From assembly GCA_964443275.1 (NCBI GenBank), contig CAYUCE010000066.1:1-9517 (forward strand): a stretch of 9,517 nt of DNA, read 5' to 3'. Under the pieces are notes generated by a model. It saw only the letters and a program-made list of their open reading frames with translations. It had not been told where the DNA came from and searched no databases. This document shows positions 1-5,002 of the stretch, one piece after another. Every line of letters begins with the position of its first letter. Within the stretch, counting starts at the first letter, position 1. A program made the position numbers and the translations under genes. This DNA is from CAYUCE01 sp964443275. GTDB taxonomy: Bacteria; Bipolaricaulota; Bipolaricaulia; CAYUCE01.

Positions 1-66
1 CCCGACCCTATGTACTCTCACCACTTGGAATTGTAAGCATTGGATACTCCTTTCTTACAGAACGAA

Positions 67-95
67 TTGACAAACTAGGACAGATATATTATCTT
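67..95 (+). promoter_or_regulatory. Sigma-70-type promoter of the AbrB-like gene
   Basis: A perfect -35 box TTGACA (67-72) is followed after 17 bases by TATCTT (90-95), which matches 4 of 6 positions of the -10 consensus. It sits 27 bases before the start codon at 123, so the leader is short. An AGGTGA ribosome site (111-116) lies 6 bases before the ATG. Confidence 0.6.
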
Positions 96-122
96 ATAAA
101 TAAGATGAAAAGGTGATTTTAA

Positions 123-347
123 ATGACTAAGCTTGCTACTACCACCATATCTAGTAGAGGCCAGGTGGTAATCCCCAAATCCTTGCGCGAGGAACTTCAT
201 TTGAATAAAGGGGATAGCTTACTGATTGTCAAAAAAGGAGAATCTCTGATCCTAAAAAAACTCACCCTGGAAGATATTGCTAACGAAACAGATCGGCAAT
301 ACAAGAAGGGGGAGACTCTATCTATTGGGGAAGCTTTTATAGACTAA
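123..347 (+). CDS. AbrB/MazE/SpoVT-family antitoxin-like DNA-binding protein (orphan)
   Basis: A 74-residue protein with a complete swapped-hairpin AbrB domain at residues 5-48. The family signature is clear: TTISSRGQVVIPKSLREEL, then a GD turn (GDSLLIV) and a basic strand ending in LILKKL. In this family the N-terminal half dimerises and binds DNA at its own promoter, while the C-terminal tail wraps a toxin, usually a PIN (VapC) or MazF protein. Here the tail (residues 49-74, ending GEAFID) is intact. The start is set by AGGTGA six bases upstream. No toxin gene follows: the next 100 bases are non-coding and the next gene is convergent. The start of the window hides anything further upstream. 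It is therefore either an orphan antitoxin or a small autoregulatory transcription factor. The domain call is secure; the biological role is not. Confidence 0.9.
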   Translation: MTKLATTTISSRGQVVIPKSLREELHLNKGDSLLIVKKGESLILKKLTLEDIANETDRQYKKGETLSIGEAFID

Positions 348-447
348 CTATATGCAGTTTAGCCAGCTCAAGGGCAGGGTGAAACCTCAATTAAAATTTA
401 ATACCCTTTGATCAATAGATAAACTACTGGGCTTTTCCTGTCTACGT

Positions 448-732
448 TTAGAGAAGCTTCCTGAGGTGATTATAAAAACCTTCTCTTATCCCCACTGAGC
501 CAAAAATGATCTGGTTCTTTTCTTCATCCACTTTATAGGCAATACGATAAGAGTTGCCGGCAAAAGAAAATCCATAAGATCGCCAACCTTTCAATGCACC
601 TTTCAGGGGTTTGCCTTTATAGGGATCCTCCGCTAATTCATTTTGAATTGTGAAGATTTCCTCTTGAATCAATTTTGATAGTTTCTTTACTTCTCGATTG
701 TATTTTGAATAAGCGTATTGCTGAAAGGTCAC
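448..732 (-). CDS. RelE/ParE-family toxin of a type II toxin-antitoxin pair
   Basis: A 94-residue protein with the RelE/ParE fold pattern: an N-terminal helical hairpin (residues 10-37, KLSKLIQEEIFTIQNEL), the short element KGKPLKGALKGWRSYGF, the strand NSYRIAYKVDEEKNQIIF, and a final strand plus helix (SVGIREGFYNHLRKLL). RelE members cut mRNA in the ribosome and ParE members poison gyrase; the sequence alone does not decide between them. The Arg in WRSY and the Arg in YRIAYKV are at positions usually conserved in the family. The start is GTG at 732, preceded by AAAGGAG inside the end of the antitoxin gene. The gap to the antitoxin stop is only 5 bases, so the two are co-transcribed and probably translationally coupled. 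It appears full length. Confidence 0.88.
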   Translation of the reverse strand: MTFQQYAYSKYNREVKKLSKLIQEEIFTIQNELAEDPYKGKPLKGALKGWRSYGFSFAGNSYRIAYKVDEEKNQIIFGSVGIREGFYNHLRKLL

Positions 733-737
733 GCCGT

Positions 738-950
738 TTATTCTCCTTTATAAACTGGTTCGATATCGCCGCTCTCAACACCCTCAATAGCTTCTTTCAA
801 CGGCGGTTTCCAATCGTAACTTGCTATTAACCACTCTTCTAGGGCTTTTTCCACTTGCTTATTCAAAGACCGATGTTCAGCTTCCGCAATTCTCTTCAGC
901 TCTTTTTCGATCTCTTCATCAACTCTGATTGATAGCTGCTTATTAGCCAT
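738..950 (-). CDS. Ribbon-helix-helix antitoxin partner of the RelE/ParE toxin
   Basis: A 70-residue protein. Residues 1-43 form a ribbon-helix-helix domain: the strand KQLSIRVDEEIEKEL gives the DNA-contacting ribbon, followed by helix KRIAEAEHRSLNKQVEKALEEWL. The acidic C-terminal part (residues 44-70, ending DIEPVYKGE) is the likely toxin-neutralising tail. ATG at 950 is preferred because GAGGTGAG lies 4-5 bases in front of it. An in-frame ATG at 971 would add seven residues but lies upstream of that ribosome site. In such operons the antitoxin-toxin complex normally represses its own promoter; here the promoter lies just upstream and includes the palindrome ATTATAAT (991-998) over the -10 box, a natural operator candidate. 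Stop codon and toxin ribosome site are interleaved. Confidence 0.88.
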   Translation of the reverse strand: MANKQLSIRVDEEIEKELKRIAEAEHRSLNKQVEKALEEWLIASYDWKPPLKEAIEGVESGDIEPVYKGE

Positions 951-990
951 AGTACTCACCTCGGTATGCATTCATATTAATCCATTTATC

Positions 991-1018
991 ATTATAATAC
1001 ATTATTTTATCCTGTCAA
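991..1018 (-). promoter_or_regulatory. Promoter of the antitoxin-toxin operon
   Basis: Reading the minus strand, TTGACA (1018-1013) is followed by 16 bases and then TATAAT (996-991). Both hexamers match the consensus exactly. The ATTATAAT palindrome (991-998) overlaps the -10 box and could be where the antitoxin binds; that last point is inference. Confidence 0.75.
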
Positions 1019-1053
1019 AGCCTTCTCAGTTCCGTGCCGGTTCAACAAATTTA

Positions 1054-1086
1054 GGTGTCAGATCTTGGTCTAAAACCACCGACACC
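1054..1086. repeat. Interrupted hairpin GGTGTC / GACACC
   Basis: GGTGTC (1054-1059) pairs with GACACC (1081-1086), and an inner GGT...ACC pair closes a CTAAA loop. It resembles, from memory only, the palindromic ends found beside REP-associated tyrosine transposases, but no transposase is present here. Function unknown. Confidence 0.35.
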
Positions 1087-1154
1087 AGGCAGGTAGCGGA
1101 AGGCACGAGGTTCCAGCTAATCTGGGGAGGCCTTATACTTTGTCTGTAGCGGAT

Positions 1155-1277
1155 GCTCTACTCTGCTTCTTCGAAGCTCTCTGCTTCGCAAGCCTCTACT
1201 ACGCTCCTTCGTAGCTTCGTAGAAGCGGAGAAGAGTTCGCAGAAGCGTAGAAGAGGACGTAGTAGCGTAGAAGAGGC
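1155..1277. repeat. Array of 20-base GAAGCGTAGAAGAG units in head-to-head orientation
   Basis: Three direct 20-base units run on the plus strand at 1218-1237, 1238-1257 and 1258-1277; the second is CGCAGAAGCGTAGAAGAGGA and the others differ at a few positions. The left half (1155-1216) carries degenerate units in the opposite orientation, the best being 1191-1210 (GCCTCTACTACGCTCCTTCG). The whole can fold into one long imperfect hairpin. It directly abuts the dispersed repeat R1. No ORF explains the periodicity (20 is not a multiple of 3). Confidence 0.75.
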
Positions 1278-1482
1278 TTTAGCCTGTCTTTATCAAGGAC
1301 CGGGGATTTGTGCCCCATAGCTAAAGCAATAGTTGATTTCTTGAGATTAAATCGAGTTGCACTCTTCGAATACGGTTCGCTAGCTGGTAATTTTATAAGT
1401 CGAGAGTAAGCTATTTATGGAGAAGAGCGATTTAAAACCTTCCATATTGGATAAAAAGAATAAGGATTCAGGATTCAAGGCC
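1275..1482 (+). repeat. Dispersed intergenic repeat, copy R1
   Basis: Two blocks recur in the window. Block a (1275-1317, GGCTTTAGC...TTATCA..ACC..GGATTTGT) matches 4673-4718. Block b (1341-1482) matches 4857-4988, including 17 identical bases GAGAAGAGCGATTTAAA at 1420-1436 (4932-4948 in R2). Block a contains a small hairpin GGGG-ATTTGTG-CCCC. A shared 12-mer GTCAAAGCCTTC further upstream (1014-1025 and 4508-4519) suggests that the element may be longer. Ends are not sharp, and no target-site duplication or transposase was seen. Confidence 0.7.
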
Positions 1483-1590
1483 CCCGTTAGTTTGACCGCG
1501 AATCAACCACCTTCCGGCCTCTTGCCTTTACCAAATCTGTCGCAATGTCAAACCTTGGAAAACCGAAGGATATGGTTTAGGATGAGGTGA
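1417..1590 (+). CDS. Possible 57-residue ORF ending on the start of the 1605 gene
   Basis: An ATG-started frame begins MEKSDLKPSILDKKNKDSGF, is proline- and leucine-rich in its middle (PPSGLLPLPNLSQCQ) and stops at 1588-1590, just before the ribosome site of the 1605 gene. No domain is recognisable. Its ribosome site (GAGAG at distance) is weak, and its first third lies inside repeat R1. In R2 the same stretch has no ATG and carries a one-base shift, although restoring that base gives the similar EKSDLKPSVLDK. It may be a leader peptide or precursor peptide, or chance. It is listed because its position before the next gene parallels that of the micropeptide before the cyclase. Confidence 0.2.
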   Translation: MEKSDLKPSILDKKNKDSGFKAPVSLTANQPPSGLLPLPNLSQCQTLENRRIWFRMR

Positions 1591-1597
1591 AAGGAGG
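1552..1597 (+). promoter_or_regulatory. Conserved leader block, copy C1 (ends in the ribosome site)
   Basis: This runs from ACCTTGGAAAACC to GGTGAAAGGAGG and matches 2667-2711 with two small indels, one single-base indel and two substitutions. It can form CCTTGG/CC(g)AAGG around AAAA, or alternatively AAACC/GGTTT. Its last bases are the AGGAGG (1592-1597) used by the ATG at 1605, seven bases further on. Confidence 0.6.
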
Positions 1598-1604
1598 GGA
1601 AGCT

Positions 1605-2258
1605 ATGAAATGGATAAAATTATATCTTTATTGGCAGGATATAGCTAAAAAAGAAGGCAAAAAGGACCTTGAAGCTAAAGAACATATGCTATTTGGATAT
1701 GTTGATCCTCTGATCAAAGAACTGAAAAAGTCAGAACTTATTAGGAGATGGAACTATACTTTTCAGATGTCTAGGGATAATCCACCACAACCAGAAATAT
1801 ACATCCTCTTAGGAATTGAGGGAAATGGTAAAAAGGTAAAAACAACGATTCGGGACTATCTAGTTAAAGAAGGGCTAAGAGAAAATGGAGATGGACAAAA
1901 GGAATTTACGATATCTGAAATTAAGTGTGAGCCACCAGCACCTATGGTAAATTTCTGGGGTAAAGAAAACATTGATAATTTCACTAAAATGAAAGAATTG
2001 AGTTCAATGCTAGCAATGAAAGCTATGAGAAATAAACTAGGTGAAAATTATTCATGGCATGTGGGAAATAATAGACCGGGGCACATATGGTCAAATCAAT
2101 TGGGATTTGGTCCTTTGGGAGAATTTAAGATTTATCGACTTTTAGCCAAGGGTTACCTTCGTGAATTTATTAAAAGGCAAGGCGATGAAATACCACAATA
2201 TATTGAAGTTATCTATAGTAAGGTTAAAGAAATATGTTATATGCTGCAAAATATTTGA
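1605..2258 (+). CDS. Unknown protein, possible divergent SpaB_C / thiopeptide-type biosynthesis domain
   Basis: A 217-residue soluble protein. ATG 1605 is chosen over GTG 1587 because AGGAGG lies seven bases before it. The pattern weakly follows the stand-alone C-terminal domain of lantibiotic/thiopeptide dehydratases (SpaB_C): an opening WIKLYLYW strand, VDPLIKEL helix, FQMSRDNPPQPEIYILL where the family has RY.DP..HLRLR, NFWGKENI where it has RYGG, and near the end HIWSNQLGFGPLGEFKIY where it has H..NRL.G....E. The hallmark Arg and His of the middle motif are missing, so this may be a non-catalytic relative or only a look-alike. In the family these proteins act on ribosomally made peptides by elimination or cycloaddition. 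No dehydratase N-domain, YcaO or transporter is nearby. The gene is monocistronic. The coding call is good; the function is tentative. Confidence 0.82.
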   Translation: MKWIKLYLYWQDIAKKEGKKDLEAKEHMLFGYVDPLIKELKKSELIRRWNYTFQMSRDNPPQPEIYILLGIEGNGKKVKTTIRDYLVKEGLRENGDGQKEFTISEIKCEPPAPMVNFWGKENIDNFTKMKELSSMLAMKAMRNKLGENYSWHVGNNRPGHIWSNQLGFGPLGEFKIYRLLAKGYLREFIKRQGDEIPQYIEVIYSKVKEICYMLQNI

Positions 2259-2316
2259 AATATATTCACCAAATCCGCTCCCAAATCCTTCTTAGAAGCC
2301 CTTCCATTATCAAGCC

Positions 2317-2454
2317 TCACTCATTTTCTTTATTCTCAAGATACCTTATCACGATCAATCTAATAGTTTCCGATCTACTCAATCCATATTTCTCAGTTAG
2401 TTGATCTATCTTTTCAAGAATTTCTCTTGTGAGAGATACGTTAATTTTTTCCAT
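2317..2454 (-). CDS. Mini ribbon-helix-helix (CopG/Arc-like) transcriptional regulator
   Basis: A 45-residue protein, starting ATG at 2454 and ending TGA at 2317-2319. It is essentially one ribbon-helix-helix domain: the ribbon strand KINVSLTREILEKIDQL, then the helix EKYGLSRSETIRLIVIRYL with the GLSRSE(T)IR turn typical of CopG-type repressors. Such proteins are dimeric DNA-binding repressors recognising short direct or inverted repeats. No clear Shine-Dalgarno precedes the ATG; a TATACT box about 20 bases upstream would give a very short or leaderless mRNA. It is divergent from the promoter at 2513-2542, where 8-base direct repeats lie, so it likely regulates the micropeptide/cyclase unit (inference). 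No toxin gene accompanies it, so it reads as a regulator rather than an antitoxin. Confidence 0.72.
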   Translation of the reverse strand: MEKINVSLTREILEKIDQLTEKYGLSRSETIRLIVIRYLENKENE

Positions 2455-2502
2455 GGTAAAATGATAGTATATCCCATATTTTTCTTAAATGGAGCCAAAA
2501 GA

Positions 2503-2537
2503 ACCCTCCAGGTTGTCTGTGAGGGTGCTGTGAGGGT
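2503..2537. promoter_or_regulatory. Operator candidate: GAGGGT repeats
   Basis: GTGAGGGT occurs at 2519-2526 and again at 2530-2537, one helical turn (11 bases) apart. An inverted half-site ACCCTC lies at 2503-2508. The repeats occupy the -35/-10 spacer of the promoter. This geometry suits a ribbon-helix-helix repressor such as the one encoded divergently at 2317-2454. Binding is inferred. Confidence 0.5.
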
Positions 2538-2542
2538 ATAAT
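2513..2542 (+). promoter_or_regulatory. Promoter of the micropeptide / cyclase unit
   Basis: TTGTCT (2513-2518), 18 bases, then a perfect TATAAT (2537-2542). The first start codon is GTG at 2564, with GGGAGGTGG (2551-2559) in front of it. No other promoter is needed for the downstream cyclase gene. Confidence 0.65.
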
Positions 2543-2563
2543 TAAAATTAGGGAGGTGGACCC

Positions 2564-2722
2564 GTGTCTAAAAGTAAATGGTTGTTAGTATCCTTACTAT
2601 TAATCTCCACCATACTTTTGACTTCTAAAGGCAGTAGCTTGGATGGAGTAGGAGCCGGGCTTAGCTACCTTGGAAAACCAAGCTATGGTTTAGGATTAGG
2701 TGAAAAGGAGGAAAATGTTTGA
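2564..2722 (+). CDS. Secreted or membrane micropeptide preceding the diguanylate cyclase
   Basis: A 52-residue product starting at GTG 2564, four bases after GGGAGGTGG, a strong ribosome site. Residues 1-5 are basic (MSKSK), 6-20 are a hydrophobic core (WLLVSLLLISTILLT), then a polar Gly/Ser-rich tail with GVGAGLSYLGKPSYGLGLG and an acidic end (EKEENV). This is a signal peptide or single membrane anchor with a small exported tail of roughly 30 residues. The tail has no Cys, so it is not a lipoprotein. Its stop (2720-2722) overlaps the start of the cyclase by 8 bases, implying translational coupling. No family is recognised. It could be an exported signal peptide or a small membrane regulator of the cyclase, or a translated leader whose main role is to control cyclase translation. 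Confidence 0.6.
   Translation: MSKSKWLLVSLLLISTILLTSKGSSLDGVGAGLSYLGKPSYGLGLGEKEENV
2667..2711 (+). promoter_or_regulatory. Conserved leader block, copy C2 (inside the micropeptide, before the cyclase)
   Basis: This is nearly identical to 1552-1597. CTTGG-AAAA-CCAAG forms a perfect hairpin; AAACC and the downstream GGTTT form an alternative, mutually exclusive pairing. It ends in AGGAGG (2706-2711), three bases before the cyclase ATG. In this copy it is also translated (YLGKPSYGLGLG); in C1 the corresponding frame is shifted and stopped. Confidence 0.6.
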
Positions 2723-4253
2723 AGAACTGCTTACCATTAGCCAAGAGATCCTGGACAGGGAAAAGATAGAAGATATCCTGGAAGATGTAGCTGAAGCAAT
2801 CACTCAAGTGAGCCCTTTCCGGCGGGCCATAATCTCCCTATATAATGGTCCAATCGACCCCTCAGACCCTGAGGAGCGGAAGGTAGTCGATTTCTCCTTT
2901 TCAGGGTTTACCGACCAGGAAGAAGGGCTTAAAAAGCTCGCCTCTGGGGAGATACCTGTCAACCTGGACAAATTCGATGAAAAGTTTATCCTGTCTAATT
3001 CTTACTACATCCCTCACTCCCAAAAGCCGCAGAGCATGAAGGATAGAGAGATAAAAAGTCGGGTTCCGGAAGAGGAGATGGTAGACTGGCACCCAGATGA
3101 TTCCTTATTTATCCCCCTTTACCAAAAAGGAAAAATCATCGGCCACCTATCTGTAGATGACCCTGCGGATGGAAGAGCACCCACCAAAGGCAGGTTAAAG
3201 CCCATGGAGTCCTTCGCCAACCTGGCAGCCATAGCCCTAGGTAAGGCAGGGCGGATTAAAAAAGTAGAGGAGCAAAAGGAGAAGATAAAAGGCCTTCATT
3301 CAATAGGGGTTGAACTCTCCTGGGTTAAGGAGCCGGGTACAATGCTTGAGAGGATACTTCAAATCTTAAGGAAAGACTTCCACTACCACTACGGGGCAGT
3401 TCTTCTAAAGGAAGGGGGCTACTTGGTTTTGAGGACTCAACAAAGCCTGTGTCAAGAGGATCTGGTCCATAAGGATAAAAAGAAGTTAAAGATTGGCGAA
3501 GAAGGAATAACCGGTTGGGTAGCCAAAGAAGGAAAGCCCGCTTTGGTAAACCAGGTGAGCGAGAATTCCAGGTATATACCCGGTCTGAGAGGGATCAAAT
3601 CCGAACTGGCTGTCCCCATCCAGGCAGGAGATGAGCTCCTGGGAGTCCTGGATATAGAGAGCCAGGAAAGGGAAGCCTTTACCGAGGAGGACCTGGAGCT
3701 ACTTACTTCAATTGCTGGTCAACTGGCGGTGGCCCTATCCAATTTAAAAAGTAAAGAGGAACTTAGAAGGCAGGCCATCCGGGACGACCTCACCGGATGT
3801 TATAACCGCCGCTATTTTTATGAAGTCCTGGAAAAGGAGATAGGAAGGACAAAAAGGTACGGAGGCAAACTCTCCCTGCTCCTTTTGGATATTGACCACT
3901 TAAAACTGGTGAATGATACCCACGGTCATCAAGTAGGAGATCAAGTCCTGGAGGAGTTGGGCCGATTGTTGCGGAATAATTCCCGAATCTCCGATCATCT
4001 ATACCGGTACGGTGGAGATGAATTTACGGCCATCCTCCCGGAAACCTCCAGTAAAGATGCTAGGAGAGTGGCAAAAAGGTTGATTAAGGGGGTAGACTCC
4101 TACGTATTTGGGTGTGGCACTAAGATCACCGCATCTTGTGGGCTAAGTAGCATCCCTGAGGATGGAGAAGACCCAGATGACCTAATCAAAATGGCCGACA
4201 GGCGAGTCTATCTTGCCAAGAAAGAGGGAGGAAATCAGGTGGTCTCTCAATGA
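2715..4253 (+). CDS. GAF-GAF-GGDEF diguanylate cyclase
   Basis: A 512-residue cytoplasmic protein that should make cyclic di-GMP from two GTP. Domain order: GAF-like sensor (about 5-185; conserved DWHPDDSLFIPLYQKGKIIG), second canonical GAF (about 200-345; GEEGITGWVAKEGKPALVNQ and SELAVPIQAGDELLGVLDIE), then GGDEF (about 355-512). The catalytic domain looks active: DDLTGCYNRR, DIDHLKLVNDTHGH and RYGGDEF are intact. RISD sits exactly five residues before GGDEF, giving the RxxD product-inhibition site. No membrane segment is present, so the GAFs sense small cytoplasmic ligands. The ATG at 2715 follows AGGAGG by only three bases; GTG 2700 (five more residues) is the alternative. It overlaps the micropeptide stop, shares its promoter, and is followed by a hairpin terminator. 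It appears less AT-rich than its neighbours. Confidence 0.96.
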   Translation: MFEELLTISQEILDREKIEDILEDVAEAITQVSPFRRAIISLYNGPIDPSDPEERKVVDFSFSGFTDQEEGLKKLASGEIPVNLDKFDEKFILSNSYYIPHSQKPQSMKDREIKSRVPEEEMVDWHPDDSLFIPLYQKGKIIGHLSVDDPADGRAPTKGRLKPMESFANLAAIALGKAGRIKKVEEQKEKIKGLHSIGVELSWVKEPGTMLERILQILRKDFHYHYGAVLLKEGGYLVLRTQQSLCQEDLVHKDKKKLKIGEEGITGWVAKEGKPALVNQVSENSRYIPGLRGIKSELAVPIQAGDELLGVLDIESQEREAFTEEDLELLTSIAGQLAVALSNLKSKEELRRQAIRDDLTGCYNRRYFYEVLEKEIGRTKRYGGKLSLLLLDIDHLKLVNDTHGHQVGDQVLEELGRLLRNNSRISDHLYRYGGDEFTAILPETSSKDARRVAKRLIKGVDSYVFGCGTKITASCGLSSIPEDGEDPDDLIKMADRRVYLAKKEGGNQVVSQ

Positions 4254-4283
4254 GTTTTTCTCCTATCTTTGGATCTTTAAAAA

Positions 4284-4310
4284 GGCACACTCATATGGAG
4301 TGAACCTTTT
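4284..4310 (+). terminator. Intrinsic terminator of the cyclase unit
   Basis: GG..CACTC-ATATG-GAGTG..CC forms a hairpin followed by TTTT, with a run of A on the 5' side, 30 bases after the cyclase stop. It could also act in the other direction. Confidence 0.6.
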
Positions 4311-4672
4311 ATCCCTTATATTTTGCGGTCTTCAGTTAAATATTTGACTTTAATGTCTTATATTTTACCCTGAAGTTGTTTTATGATAAGAATTTTTACC
4401 AATGAAGGGCCAAAGTCAGGAGTGAAGCACTTTCCGAAGGCGCGCTTCATTTAACGTTCCAGATAGAGCCTGTTGGTACTCCGTTTTCCTTGCCTCTTTT
4501 CTGATTAGTCAAAGCCTTCCGTAAACGATAGCCTTTCCCTAATAGCTTCCTTCATTTACTGCTACTGCGGTGCGGGGTTTTATAAAGGAACTTGGGGATA
4601 CTTCTTGGGAAAACTGGTTAAAGTTGAGCTGCTTGATTCCATATTGAACGGTGATGATAAGTGTAAGCAGAT

Positions 4673-4988
4673 GGCTTTAGCGTTCCAGCTTTATCAGGAA
4701 CCAAGGATTTGTTTCCCACTTTTTCGCTTTTGTGGGGGCGCAAATCACCTTGTTACCCATAGGTGAGACACAAATTTTTTGTGGTCTGTTTTTCCCACCT
4801 TCTGAAACGTGAATTATCTGGAATCTCACGGGCGGAGCGGCCGCTTACTTCTTGGCTTGAAATCAAGGTGCCCTTCTCTGGATACGGTTGACAGCCGATA
4901 GTTTTATTAGTCGAGAGAGGAAGTTATTTTCGAGAAGAGCGATTTAAACCTTCCGTGTTGGATAAAACAGAATTTGGATCCAAGGGCC
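4673..4988 (+). repeat. Dispersed intergenic repeat, copy R2
   Basis: This matches R1 in block a (4673-4718) and block b (4857-4988) but holds about 115 more bases between the two blocks, where several hairpins lie. Identical islands include GAGAAGAGCGATTTAAA (4932-4948) and TTGGATAAAA. R2 lies in a convergent gap, R1 before a gene, so it is not tied to one gene context. Confidence 0.7.
4706..4793 (+). ncRNA. Possible structured RNA ending in a terminator-like hairpin
   Basis: Three consecutive stems: GATTTG/CAAATC (4706-4711 with 4741-4746) enclosing CCCAC/GTGGG; TCACCT/AGGTGA (4745-4750 with 4761-4766); and AGACACAAA pairing with TTTGT(g)GTCT (4766-4787), followed by GTTTTT. The last is terminator-like in the plus direction only. 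No promoter was identified, so this is a structural suggestion. Confidence 0.3.
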
Positions 4989-5002
4989 AACTCCTATAAT
5001 TC

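Larger units (their letters stand above)
4254..5002. other. Gene-free stretch between cyclase and lamin-tail gene
   Basis: No convincing ORF was found in the frames checked. It contains the cyclase terminator, a hairpin TGAAGC/GCTTCA at 4423-4449 with an inner CTT-TCC-GAAG stem, the 12-mer GTCAAAGCCTTC (4508-4519) shared with 1014-1025, the structured segment 4706-4793, a GC-rich knot with GCGGCCGC near 4838, and repeat R2. It separates two convergent genes, so most of it is not a leader. Confidence 0.6.

Noticed and set aside
3..116. Open frame from the window edge (ends INKMKR before the AbrB gene)
   Set aside because: It could be the tail of an upstream gene, but it runs through a good promoter, has no recognisable motif and is only 37 codons long; not supportable without upstream sequence.
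1011..1110. Possible cyclic di-GMP (GEMM) riboswitch, suggested by CAAAGCC and GGTAGCGG
   Set aside because: The conserved upstream segment and correct spacing of the stems are missing, and no coding region follows at the expected distance.
1155..1277. CRISPR array
   Set aside because: Units are contiguous, degenerate, in both orientations and lack unique spacers; no cas gene is present.
2901..3092. Minus-strand ORF inside the cyclase
   Set aside because: It lies antisense to a well-conserved GAF domain; no ribosome site and no protein-like pattern.
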